A DNA stretch of 64,000 nt, taken from positions 5,998,492 through 6,062,491 of the forward strand of contig NC_060907.1 in the NCBI RefSeq assembly GCF_014805685.1, written 5' to 3'. Both the position numbers and the translations under genes were made by a program. Numbering within the stretch: the stretch's first letter is position 1; each line of letters opens with the position of its first letter. Below are positions 49,600 to 64,000 of the stretch, piece after piece. Below the pieces are notes generated by a model that did no database searches, was not told where the DNA came from, and saw only the letters and a list, made by a program, of their open reading frames with translations. This stretch comes from Silurus meridionalis (lineage: Eukaryota > Chordata > Actinopteri > Siluriformes > Siluridae).

Positions 49600-49643
<44 letters not shown>

Positions 49644-49807
49644 TTGTTGTTCCAGGTGTTTCTTACCCTCCAGCTCTTCTGCTTGCACTCTAGTTGAATT
49701 CGTCGCTTTTGTGACTGAGGCGTTTTCATTTCCGACGCACAGCTTTCGCCCTTTTGTCTTTTACAAATTGATGGGAGCGTTCTTCCTTACTGGGCTGTCT
49801 CTCTATT

Positions 49808-49865
<58 letters not shown>

Positions 49866-49969
49866 TCTCTCTTTTCATTCGTATTCTCTGACATAAAGCC
49901 AAGCAAGCTTGTGACGTGGTAGCATCTTGAAGCACCAGAAAGCTGTGGAGGGCAGTCCATTCTCACTCT

Positions 49970-50024
<55 letters not shown>
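49051..50024. repeat. AC and GT microsatellite cluster
   Basis: (CA)n at 49051-49099, (GT)n at 49437-49482, GT/GA mixtures at 49485-49600, (GT)n at 49602-49641, (AC)n at 49825-49864 and (GT)n at 49972-50023. Confidence 0.93.
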
Positions 50025-50026
<2 letters not shown>

Positions 50027-50036
50027 TGAGTGTATA

Positions 50037-50615
50037 CAGTGGTAGATGATGTACACTAACCATGTACTTTAGTAAAGGAAAGCTACGCTCGGTAATATAT
50101 GACTCCAGTAAAAGTAAATGTGTCCCTTTAAACTTTCACTTGAGTAAAACAACTATACAACAACTATAATGTTCCTATTATCATTTTTATTACATTATCA
50201 TATTTTATTAATTTTATTGCTTAATCAACTCAGTTAATGTGAAAAGACTCTTATTATGAAATTATTCTCAACACACTGATTTATTAATAGAATGATATTA
50301 ATGAGTCAAACACTGATTCTTATCTATTACAATATAATCATGAGCCCAAAACCTTCCCAACTTCTTAAAAAAAATCACACAGTCTGAAGTTTCTTCATCA
50401 TTTATTCCTCTTTAAATGTTCTGCTTGCTGTTGAACTGATGCTGAACTGTATGTTGGTGATCAGTAGATACACCAAGCGCCTATCAGAACACGTTTAAAA
50501 CCGAGCGTGCGCTCGAACTCGATTGGTGGATTGTTGCGTGTTTGACCTGTTAAGTTTTTATCATGAATAAAAAGACTGATTTCACAAAATGTAGTTGAGT
50601 AAAAAATGCTTGTTT
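50037..50615. mobile_element. Non-autonomous DNA transposon (MITE-like), copy 2
   Basis: It is in the same orientation as the element at 35060 and collinear with it. It starts with cagtggtagatgatgtacac and is truncated at about 50615 after gtagttgagtaaaaa, so the right terminal repeat is missing. Confidence 0.75.
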
Positions 50616-51324
50616 GCGTTCAGCTGAAATCTTATGCGAGTCGTTTTAGTATGGGGGTGGGGGGCTGGGTGTATGATAGGGGGGTTATAAAGGTTTTTGT
50701 AGCTTTAAAAGTGAAAAAAAACTCCAAGACATTTTAGGTTACTATCAGTGAACATTAACCACGTGAGCACAAATGCACATCAAATCCTTTTTACATACCC
50801 GAATGTGAAAGCGCATGATGAAGCCAGTGCCTCTGATTGCACAGTGGCTACAAGAAGAAAACCACTTGGCAGTGTAAAACATGACAAGGAAACATCCAAA
50901 TACATGTAGGGTCTCAATTACAGAGGACCACGTGAGACAGACCAAATCGAACTACAACGTTTTCCATTAAACTCGTAAAAATACGAAAGAAAAAAGAAAA
51001 GTATGACGCCAATGAAAGAGCTGAAAGAGGGCCAAAAAAAGGACAAAATGGCTTCTGAACATCGAACGAACCGTGCCACGATTGTGGCGTATCCAAAATT
51101 CTCCAATAACAGCTCAGACTTCGCAGCATGTCAGCGCTTTCATACTCTTTTCCACTCTCCTTTTAAGCCATTACTTTTATCCAAACTGAAGGGCTAGGGT
51201 TAGTTCATACCATTCATAGTATTTTTTTGCTTTCTTTTCACAAAAGGTTTCATTTCATATTAATATTTATATGATGTCATGTCATTATGATGTCAAGGTG
51301 CTTTATACTTGTCACATGTAGGAA

Positions 51325-51440
51325 GCTGGGATCAGAGCACAGGGTCAGCCATGATACAGCAGACTCCCAGAGCACACAAGGGCCTTGCTCAAGGGGCCCC
51401 AAGAGTGGCAGGCGATTAATAACCCAGAGCCTGTGATCTT
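51325..51440 (-). mobile_element. tRNA-derived SINE fragment
   Basis: The sequence has agagcacagggtcagcc, ggccttgctcaaggggcc and caagagtggcagg, in reverse orientation. It shares its left part with the copies at 55450 and 58385. Confidence 0.75.
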
Positions 51441-51767
51441 TATGACCTCCTCCAGACCAAAGATCCCCCAATAGATCCAAATCCACACCATGATACACAT
51501 ATCTATCCTGAAATTTTAGCACCAGAGAGATGATTATTACATTATTGGGCGGTTAAAAGCTTCATATGTTTTAAAACTAAGCGATTTGGTAGCTTTCATT
51601 ACATTTAAATTGACATTTAAATAAAACAAAATCTTGTCCAGAGTGGTGCTTTGAAGACTGTATCAATAAATACATCAATAATGCTTTACTAGGATGCAAA
51701 CTTAAGATACCATCAGCTTAAATCTCTGTTAGGAGGATTTTTTTTGCATAAATAAATACATACATAC

Positions 51768-52062
51768 ATTGGAAGGTCGCAAGTTTGAATCCCATCATCA
51801 CCAAGCTGCCATTGCTGGGGGCTTGAGCCTTAAGTCTCTATGTATAAGGGCATCTGCCAAATGCCATAAATGCAAATGTCTCATGGGGAGGTGGTAGTTT
51901 AGTGGTTGAGGCATTGACTCAGAAGGTCATGAGTTCAAATCCCAGCCACACTAAGCTGCCACTCATAGGCCGCTTAGCAAGTCCCTTACCCTTCAACTGC
52001 TCCGTTGTATGAATGAGATAAATGTATGTCGCTCTGCCAAATGCCATTAATGTAAATGTGAA
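51768..52062 (+). mobile_element. Two adjacent tRNA-derived SINE fragments
   Basis: The first fragment (51768-51880) and second fragment (51885-52062) both carry a box B-like block (gtttgaatcccatc; gttcaaatcccagcc), an aagctgccac body and a ctgccaaatgcc tail. Both are in + orientation, giving a head-to-tail pair. Confidence 0.8.
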
Positions 52063-52254
52063 TGATTGAAGATTGGCAGTGACTCAGATGTTCGGACATC
52101 TACAGGAAGTTCATTGCAGTGCAGTGTGAGGAGCGATAGAGCTTTGATTTCTCTGAGGTAAAAACAACACAATTCACGTGGACCTCCAAGATACGACCAA
52201 TCAGAACAGGAACAGGTTATTTGTCCAGTTCAGGACAATCACAGTTCATTCGGT

Positions 52255-52410
52255 TATGATGTTGAGTTCTGGTTGGAAGGTTTTGAGTTCAAATCCAAGC
52301 ACCACCAAGCTGCCACTGCTACGCCTTTGAGCTCGGCCCTTAACCGTCAGCTGCTCAGTTATTATTCACTCTGCATACGGACGTCAGCCAAATGCCGTAA
52401 ATTTTAGAGT
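52255..52410 (+). mobile_element. tRNA-derived SINE fragment
   Basis: It has gagttcaaatccaagcacc, aagctgccactgctacgcc, cggcccttaaccgtcag and gccaaatgccgtaaat. Confidence 0.78.
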
Positions 52411-52690
52411 GTGTAGCTTTGGAACCGAAAAAAAGCACGATTTTTACGTCCGTAATGTAATAACGCCTGGAGACTTCCACCAAAAACACTAAGCGCACCT
52501 TTTAGTGTGGAATCTTCTAGCTGCTAATCCAGACACTCAGCCTCACCTAACCTCGTTCTCATGGTGTCTTCCTGCTCCTCACTCACTCCTTTAAGTATAA
52601 ACACTCACACTCACTCACACTCACTTTGTTATCAAGCCTGTTCTTTCTCTGCCTTTCCACTATATATGTGTGGGAGTGTGGGTCTGTGTC

Positions 52691-52696
<6 letters not shown>

Positions 52697-52741
<45 letters not shown>

Positions 52742-52805
52742 ACGTGTAGCTTGCGGTAATTCACTTTTACAGTCCTATAATTAAAACCCGGCCACATGGT
52801 GTGAT

Positions 52806-52855
<50 letters not shown>

Positions 52856-52980
52856 TCGGATTGTTATCAGTGTGATCTTTGTACCGAAAACGCCTGTTAG
52901 GTACACAAAGTGAATTCGTCTGTTTCGTGAATGGATTGTCTTTTTGGCATTTGTGAATGGATGCGGGGGCCTTGTGCTGA

Positions 52981-53034
<54 letters not shown>
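52697..53034. repeat. Three GT microsatellites
   Basis: (GT)n runs at 52697-52738, 52809-52853 and 52984-53033. Confidence 0.95.
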
Positions 53035-53035
<1 letters not shown>

Positions 53036-54139
53036 AACTTTGTGAATTTAATATTATAAATTCCTTCTTGTTCGAAAAATCTTGACTGTAATAGTTCCCA
53101 TAATTCCAGACTCTCTGTGTATGAGCTTTGGATGTTGCAGGTTTGAAGGGGCGGGGCTTAGGAGGAACGATAAACCGAATTGGGGCAGGAATGTTACTTG
53201 CTAGCTGATTCGCTTCCATTCACTTTGCATCAGCGCAAAACTAAAGAAGCCCAACATCGGACCGGGTGTCGATTTATTATTTTTTTCTTTACTAAGAAAA
53301 AAAAAGTGCATTTTCTTTACTTTTTTATAAAACATACAATTTTGTATGCCACATGAAAATGTTATTACACTGTAGGAATGTTAAATAGCATCTGACAGTA
53401 TGGGATGAATGTGAAGAAGAGAGAGAAAGAAGGAAAGTGGTGAGGGAGGGGAATAGAGGAGGAGGGGTAGAGAGGGAAAAGGAAGCTTGTGCTTGATTTG
53501 CATAAAGTACAGGGCACGGTGCCCACTGGAGGAGAAGGGTTGGCACTCGGCCCTGCAGACTTGCACAGGAGGAAGAAAATAATGAAAGAAAGACAACAAG
53601 AGAGTGAGAGAAAGAAAGAAAAAGAGAGAGTATGTATGAGAGCGACAATCAAGGACGAGGTTGACGGAGAAGGAGGGGCCGAAATGGGCGGGAAAGTCAT
53701 AGAAAAGTGAAAAGAAGGAGAAAGTGGCAAGTGTGCTTCGTAAGAGTATGTTGTTTTTTTTCAGAAGGGAGTTTTATTAGTTCCTCAGCAGCAAAGCTGG
53801 AAAGGTGGTACGGCTCGGACACGTCGCGCTGTTAGTTTTCCTGTACCTCATTTCATTGGCTGGTCTTTGAGTTGATGAGTTCACTTCATTAGGCGGTGTG
53901 TGGTGCCCGGCTGCTGCTTTCACCATTTCAGCGCCAGTGCCAGGGTGCCTCCTGAACCTCCAGTGACCGGCTTCCAGGATCTAGGCCTCATTCTGTGTCT
54001 GTCTTGGCAGTTCAAATTCAGCTTTAGCGGCTGTGATTTGAAATGGTCCCAATACAAATTTTGGTGGACAAAATGCACTTTTCCATGAAACACTTTAAAT
54101 CCTGTGGACCCCCAAATTTTCAGGCGGGTTTGTTTTATG

Positions 54140-54435
54140 TGTACAATCTTATTTATATAGATTAGATTAGATTAGATTAGATTAGATTAGATTAGATTCA
54201 ACTTTGTCTTTGCACATGTTGCGGTACAAGGCAACGAAATGCAGTTAGCATCTAAACAGTAGCGGTGTAAAATATTTACATATGGAACACGTTGGTAAGG
54301 CTGATATTTGATAGATGTAAATAAATAATGGCAGATGAATGAATAATATGTAATGAATAATATGAATATAAATAAACAGTGCAAGGAAAGGGGGTTATAT
54401 AAAAACAAGTACAATGGTCATGGAGAGTGCAGTGA
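54140..54435. repeat. ATTAG array plus dispersed repeat
   Basis: An (ATTAG)n tract at 54160-54197 is followed by gttgcggtacaaggcaacg and an AT-rich body ending in agtgcagtg. It is similar in plan to 18618-18860. Confidence 0.5.
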
Positions 54436-54822
54436 AGAAGATAGTGTATACTGTCTTTATGATAAAGTGAAATACATTCATATTCTTGTGTTTGATTTCG
54501 TATTTGATTTCTATATGACCATAATAATAATAAGTATAATAGCTGTAATAATGAGGAGTTTCCATTGATTTCAACCGTTGTAACAATAAAGGGCGTGCTA
54601 AATACGTGTTAAAAATCATCAGCCCAAAAGGACCTTATCGTAGCGGACTGGTGTGGACTGCACGCAAGTGTGAGTGTGTGTGCTTTGTGTTCGTGTGTAA
54701 ACGTGAGGGTCTAGCAAATTAAACAAACTAATAATAAACAACTTGTAGCTACAATTAGATGCAAATTCTATATTGTTTGTAAAATCTTGACTGTAATAGT
54801 TTCCAGAATTGTTTATTTTCTG

Positions 54823-54900
54823 TGTATTTGCATAATAATTACGAGTTTTAGTGGATCCACTAAAATCCACTAAAACTCGTAATTATTATGCTGCAAATAC
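54823..54900. repeat. Near-perfect inverted repeat (long hairpin)
   Basis: Bases 54830-54856 are the exact reverse complement of 54865-54891 (27 bp arms, 8-bp loop). Outer flanks (gtatttg and caaatac) extend the pairing past a small bulge to about 34 bp. No poly-T or gene context suggests a terminator. Confidence 0.95.
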
Positions 54901-54911
54901 ATAATACCATG

Positions 54912-54916
<5 letters not shown>

Positions 54917-54984
<68 letters not shown>

Positions 54985-55043
54985 TAAAGATAGATATAGA
55001 TATAGATATATAGATATGTGTGTGTGTATATGTGTGTAGATAA

Positions 55044-55131
<88 letters not shown>
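54917..55131. repeat. (AT)n then GATA arrays
   Basis: (AT)n at 54917-54981, GATATA variants to 55015, a short GT stretch, and (GATA)n at 55040-55131. Confidence 0.95.
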
Positions 55132-55135
<4 letters not shown>

Positions 55136-55315
55136 AAAAGATTATAAAGATTATAAAGATTATAAAATATAATTTATAATTGACAGATAAATTAAATAAC
55201 TTAAATGACACCTAAAGCTCTACGCTCCACCCTCTTTAGATGACACTTTTGATAATGTAGCCTAAAATATTAATTACTGGCTGATCACGACGGCTAACAC
55301 GAAGTCTAATTAACC

Positions 55316-55317
<2 letters not shown>

Positions 55318-55365
<48 letters not shown>
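55318..55365. repeat. (GT)n microsatellite
   Basis: About 23 uninterrupted units. Confidence 0.95.
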
Positions 55366-55366
<1 letters not shown>

Positions 55367-55449
55367 GTGTAAATATGATCAGGATCATCAGTTCTAATGA
55401 ATAGAAGAATATCCTTTATTTGTCATAAATACATTACAGCACAGTAATA

Positions 55450-55575
55450 ATCTGTTTTTGATCAGAAGTTGGGGTCAGAGCACAGGGTCAGCTATTGTAC
55501 GGTGCCCCTGGAGCACAGAGTGGCAGCCTGGTATTACCAGAGCTTCAACCCCCAACCTTCAAATCAGTAATTCAG
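55450..55575 (-). mobile_element. tRNA-derived SINE fragment
   Basis: It carries ggggtcagagcacagggtc, cccctggagcacagagtgg and ttcaacccccaacc, the reverse orientation of the family. Confidence 0.72.
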
Positions 55576-55579
55576 TTAT

Positions 55580-57570
55580 CCTTATTTAATATTATTCATA
55601 ATTATTAATGAATGTATGCAGTGTTTAATTAAAGTAGAAAATGCATTAGTTTGTATTAGTTTTGTTTTAAAAATTTATTAACCAAATGCAAAAAAAAAAA
55701 AAAAAAATTTTAGGAAAACCATGGAGAAAAAAAAAGGGGGGAAAAACCCAGGAGAAATAAATGCTGGGTTTCATTTTGAGGTCACTGTTTTATATATAAC
55801 GAATAAAATTAGAAAAAAAAAATAGTAAAAAAAATATATAAATATAAAAAATATAAATATTATATAAAAATAAGATGTATTTACATAATATTAATATTCA
55901 TTAAAATAAAAATACATTTATGCATTTCAAGAGAAATAAAAAATATGAACTGCGCATGTGCATCATTTTTATTTCGGATTGCACCAAACTGTTTGCAGAA
56001 GCGTGTTATTGATTCCAGTATTGTTGACCCGACATTTTGTTCATTTCTTTTTTTAATTGAACAGCTACTTAAATCGGGTCAAAGAGAATAGTATTAAACC
56101 TAATGAATGGTTTATTATTTTCTCGGGTGGATAAAGATGACAGATGAACCACTTCAGGCTTGTTTATTGCCATACGGCCTTTTTACGGGAGCAAGCTGTC
56201 GGCTATATATAAATATATATGTATTTTTTATGTCGTTTTTTATTTAATTAAAAAAATGGATGTGGAGAAGTGTTTATGCATCAATCTGTTAGAAATATAG
56301 GCTCAATAAATAACTGCAAATAGTGTCTTATGGCTGTGATATTTTAATAGCTTTGATTTCGGGTTAGTTTCCAAAATATTTTTTTATTATTATTTATTTT
56401 ATTTGCAATTATTTTATTGTCTTTGGATGAAAAATAATCTTTGGAAAAAAAATGTAATATAGGTAAATATAAACTTTGTTCTTGCGTGTGTGTGTGTAAA
56501 AAAAAAAGACACGTTTTATTAATGTTTTATTTGAAATAGCCCTGTAATAATAAATGGACAGCTGAGCACGTGCGCTGCGGTGGACTTGGCCGAGCGCGTT
56601 CTCGCGCAATTCGGCTCGCGCTCCTTCCCTGAGCAGCGTCAACACATTTTTTGGGAGTGAAACGAAAAGAAAAACAAAAAACAAACAAAAGAAAATTGTT
56701 TTATTTTCAGCCAACAAGGCCGAACACGTGTTTATTTTGCTTGTTTTTGTCAATCATACAGAGGCTTTTAGATTGTGTAACGAAAAATATTGGCGGTGTT
56801 TTTTTTATTTTGTTTTGTTTTGTGTAAAGAAGGATATAAAAGTTTAAACCAGACTTTTAGGCCTGATTTGATATTCATTTTTAATAAATACATTATTTTA
56901 GAGCGGTTTTAATGGTGCCCACATTCCCATGTCCTTCATGTGGCCCGTTACAGCTACTGTACCGTTACCCGACCGTTACTTTATACATTCAAACAAGTAA
57001 CGGTTTAAATATTCATCAATATTAGTGATTATTAGTGATAATTAGTGATAATTAGTAAACACTAGTAATCATAGAGAGGTTAATAAAGGATGTTAAATGT
57101 CTTGAAAGTTCGATCTATACATTGTTACCTCACAAGACACCTGAAAGAAACCTGAAGAGACCCCCCAAAAATGCACATTCTTAATGGGAAAAATATGAAC
57201 TAATATAAGATTTTTGTTTTTCACTCATTATTTATGACTAGAGAATGATGAATATTCATCCTCTGGTCAAACTCAATCTAAGAGCCCAAGGAGGTCTGTT
57301 GGAAATATTCTTTTGAGCACCATGATCACTTATTACTTTCATAACATGACATATGAGGCAATTTGCTTTGAATTCGATGAAGTAAATATTATTTTCTGAC
57401 AGAAGGGCACTAAATAAGTGACATTTCCGTTGTTAAAATGCAGAATGTGAGCAGTAAAAGTAAAAACGTATTTGCTCAAAAGACTCAGTAAAAAATGTGT
57501 AGCAGTGAATAGAGTGAAAAACCCTGGTTTTCACCTCACCACCATGATTCATTTACATTTCTCGTAAGAG
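55580..57570. other. nfix: AT-rich intron sequence, no gene seen
   Basis: Nothing coding is visible. A small CpG-rich island-like patch with ccgagcgcgttctcgcgc lies at 56560-56640. The rest is AT-rich unique DNA. Confidence 0.6.
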
Positions 57571-57573
57571 AAA

Positions 57574-57618
<45 letters not shown>

Positions 57619-57748
57619 TTACATTAATGTTACACCTATACCTGAGACTAAATCCAACCTTTACCTCTGTAATTAAAAGGAAATTGTGTAAATGGTAATA
57701 TTACAACAACAACAACATTTAGTCTCCACTAAAACAATAAAACAAGCT

Positions 57749-57752
<4 letters not shown>

Positions 57753-57796
<44 letters not shown>

Positions 57797-57867
57797 AAGA
57801 ATATTTTTCATACTGACTATTTTTAATTCAGTATTGTATTTAGTCCCTCTAATGCTCTAAAGAAGGC

Positions 57868-57907
<40 letters not shown>

Positions 57908-58005
57908 TGTGTATGTTCTCTTACGATAAAGTACATAAAGTACTTTATACTCTATAAATTACGTTATGCATAAGAATTATTATCTCTGCAATTATTGAAA
58001 TATTC

Positions 58006-58050
<45 letters not shown>

Positions 58051-58123
58051 AAGAATATTGTTCATACTGACTATTTTTAATTCAGTATTGTATTTGGTCC
58101 CTCTAATGCTCTAAAGAAGGTAA

Positions 58124-58182
<59 letters not shown>

Positions 58183-58270
58183 GTGTATGTTCTCCTAACC
58201 ATAAAGTACTTTGTACACTATAAATTACGTAATGCATAAGAATGATCATCTCTGCAATGATTGAAATATT

Positions 58271-58305
<35 letters not shown>
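57753..58305. repeat. Tandem duplication, about 254 bp, with AC and GT arrays
   Basis: Two adjacent copies begin ctgaagaatatt at 57794 and 58048. Each has gactatttttaattcagta, then ccctctaatgctctaaagaa, a (GT)n run, ataaattacgt, and a following (AC)n run. The copies are highly similar. Confidence 0.92.
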
Positions 58306-58306
<1 letters not shown>

Positions 58307-58384
58307 TGCATGAACACACGTTTATTTCTTTATCAATATTTATAGAGTTTTTTTCTGCCATAGCTGCACTGACGGAAAAGTTTA

Positions 58385-58545
58385 ATCGCAAGTTCACAAG
58401 CTAGGGTCAGCTATTATAAAGCACCCCTGGAGTATAGAGTGTTAAGGGCCTCGCTCAAGGGCCCAGGAGTGGCAGCTTGGCAATATCAGGGCTTAAACCC
58501 CCCGACCAGTAACCCAGCACCTTAACCACTGAGCTACTATTAGTG
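58385..58545 (-). mobile_element. tRNA-derived SINE fragment
   Basis: It has gttaagggcctcgctcaag, ggcccaggagtggcagc and ccttaaccactgagctac, a good reverse match to the box A and box B head of the copy at 43809. Confidence 0.82.
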
Positions 58546-59339
58546 TATTGTATCATATCACAATATCGTCATGTGAACTGTCCTGGAATATTGATACTGT
58601 CTCATATATATATATATAAACACATGCCTCTTAGCTCTTTCAAACTTTCCATGTCATTTCATCAACCGATCGTGATGTTGTAATTAAATAAGATCACCGG
58701 TGAGTTGTTTTTTTTCTTCACTTTAAACCCGAGATGCGATTCGGCGGCGCCCGGATGCTACGGCATATGCCGCTTAAACTCATCGTGGGGGATTTATCTC
58801 TGATTTAGACCAGGTCTCCTGATTCGAGTCTTACGATAGCAGTTTGTGTGTCTCCGTAAAGCGGATTATCAGGTCACGGACGACGGAGATTTGCACTTTC
58901 CGCACTCAGGTGGTCAACAAAACAGACTGTGTGGAATTACATTATTAAAATGGAGATTTTGAGAGACCATTGTTGTAGATTTGCGCTATCACAGGATTTT
59001 TGAAAACTTTTCATTCCTCGAAACTTGTACACGGGATCCTGCGGCCGAAATGGAATTCAGATCCTAAGGACTAGTTTGACATTCAGAACAAAAACATACC
59101 TGTACGTGTTTGTGTGCACAGTTCTCTGGGGTCCGGTAAATATCACGTCCATCGGCCGGGCCTTGCGTGTCGAGTATTTGTTGTGTGTGGAGCGAGTGTG
59201 AACGTGGTGGTGTTGGTGAGGAGTATTTGTCTGTGTGTCTCCTTTGTTTGTGTGGTGGTTCTGAAGGCAGCTGCTGGTTTGGAGGGTCTGTAGGGATTTC
59301 AGCCCTGTGTGTTCACACACTGTTCCCATGCCAAGGCTT

Positions 59340-59667
59340 GAGAGGGAGAGAGAGAGAGAGAGAGAATGGAGGGGGATTAAGGAAGGGAAGGAGAAAGGGG
59401 AACGATATGGAGATGGATGAACCCGGTTAGAGTAAAGAAGACTGGGATCGACGGATAAGAACGAGTTTTGGGAGAGCGATGATGATGATGATGATGGAGA
59501 GTGTGTTCGGTAACGGATATGGATATGAGGAACAAGAAGGCGGGGTTTGAATACATTTCGAGGCGTCTGATTGGCTAGTGTGGAATTAATGATCTCTGGA
59601 CACGGAACTTGTTAATTTGGCAAAAGTGAAGAGCCGTCCCACTGACTGATTCGCATACTACGCTTGC

Positions 59668-59718
<51 letters not shown>

Positions 59719-60076
59719 TTCTATCTCTCCCTCCATCCCTCCCTCTATCTCCCACCCCCCCTCTCCCACCCATTCAGGCCTCGAAGCGTGCGTATTGGTT
59801 GAGCATATTGGGAGACTCTGTGCCAAATAGGTGGGTTCAGCCCGGTGCTGGCACACTTTTGGGGCGATGGTTAGGAAAAGAACGTAGGGAGAGAGGGAGC
59901 GATTCGGAGAGAAAAAAAAAGGAGAAAGGGAAGCATCGGTCAGGTTTGCCAGCGCTCTCTCTCTCTCGCACGCTCTTCCAACAGCGATTCGGTCCTCTGT
60001 TGTGTTTTTTTTTTTTCTGTCTTCATTCGCTATCTCGCTTTTTACCCCCCCCCCCAACCCTTGCTCGCTTTCGTCT

Positions 60077-60122
<46 letters not shown>
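59340..60122. repeat. GA and CT microsatellites with CT-rich DNA
   Basis: (GA)n at 59340-59366, (CT)n at 59673-59713 and 60081-60122. The DNA between is unique, with no recognised gene. Confidence 0.93.
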
Positions 60123-60125
<3 letters not shown>

Positions 60126-60970
60126 CGATTTCAATATCCCCGAATGCAGAGCATACAGATCTGTCACTTGCTACTTTGCCAAACGATTTTTCCTACTTAA
60201 CACATTTTTCTGATTATATTTATCATCTAAGAATGTTTTTTTTATTTAATTTTTTTTGCACACAATATTTTTCCTGTGTGTGATAGCAAAAAAAATGTAG
60301 TTTTTACCCCAAAGCTTCCCTTTTGCAGTTTGGCATATTACATTTTTTTCCTCTTCTAACACATTCCCTCAAGGCAAATTGAGTTTGTTGATTTGTTTTT
60401 TTTTCTTGTCTTAGTGTCATATTTTTTTACATTTATTTCTCCGGGTAGCGAGAATTAGGACATGTTCTGTTGACTGAAGCGAGGACAGGACCCGGTCTGC
60501 TTTTTCTCTCTCCTTTTTTTTTTGTTTGTTTATGCTGAAGTTTATGATGAAAGTGCAAAATGGTAACTATCGACGTTTTCTGACCTTTTTTTTGGTGTGT
60601 GTGCGTGTGTTGCATGTGTTTGTTTGGTGATTGTGCAGTGTTGGAATTAGTGCTCTATGTTTTCTATTTTAAAAAAAGTACCCGATTAGTATAAAAAAGA
60701 AAAAACAACAACAAAATAAGATCTTACAATTTAAACGTGATTTTACGATTTTGTTTTAAATTAAGGATTTAATGGAATTAGAAATGCAAGAATTTAACTG
60801 AACATAGAGAATACAAGTAAATTCAATGTAATTAAAGCATAGAATTAATATAACGTTATCTTTATAGTGAAGCCTGATTGGTTTAAATAAAATATTTAGT
60901 TCATAACAAATTTTTTTTACATTTATTTTTTGTTCTGATATAATCCAAGCTTAAATTCCTGCCATTTTGA

Positions 60971-64000
<3,030 letters not shown>

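Overview
This window is vertebrate nuclear DNA, almost certainly from a ray-finned fish. The reasons are spliced coding exons with GT/AG borders, long AT-rich introns, very dense GT/AC, AT and GATA/GACA microsatellites, many decayed Tc1/mariner elements and a swarm of tRNA-derived SINE fragments. The exact species cannot be read from the sequence. The transposon mix would suit an otophysan such as a catfish or cyprinid relative, but that is a weak inference.

The one gene I can name is nfix (nuclear factor I/X), on the + strand. Its short first coding exon encodes MYSPYCLTQ at 30561-30587. A 30.8 kb intron follows. The large exon 2, at 61379-61910, is exactly 532 bp and encodes 177 codons plus one base of the NFI/CTF DNA-binding domain. 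Intron 2 then runs to the end of the window. The activation domain and 3' exons lie beyond 64000.

Upstream, at about 13.1-14.34 kb, is a second CpG-rich block. It ends in a 41-bp exon-like stretch whose last three bases are ATG directly before a strong donor (gtacgt). Together with the CpG-rich region around 30.4-31.3 kb this suggests two alternative nfix promoters. An unexplained 84-bp, phase 0/0 exon candidate at 22051-22134 lies between them and could be a cassette exon. Both splice in frame to exon 2.

Layout: 0-13 kb is upstream flank with repeats, a LINE/Tc1 chimera (2.8-3.9 kb), a telomere-like block (5.5 kb), a long-TIR Tc1 element (6.5-7.9 kb) and AT-rich DNA (9.8-13 kb). 13-14.4 kb is the upstream CpG block. 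14.4-30.4 kb is intron-like DNA with a 280-bp AT tract, a 710-bp GATA/GACA array and further Tc1 fossils. 30.4-31.3 kb is the exon 1 promoter region. 31.3-61.4 kb is intron 1, with tandem repeats, a mariner relic (37.9-38.4 kb), a second Tc1 copy (40.4 kb) and a SINE cluster (42-58 kb). 61.4-64 kb is exon 2 and the start of intron 2.

I found no operon, CRISPR array, intact transposase, rRNA or functional tRNA gene, and no novel multi-gene system. The points most worth checking are the ATG-only exon, the 84-bp candidate exon, the open 5' extension of exon 1 and the internally deleted mariner.
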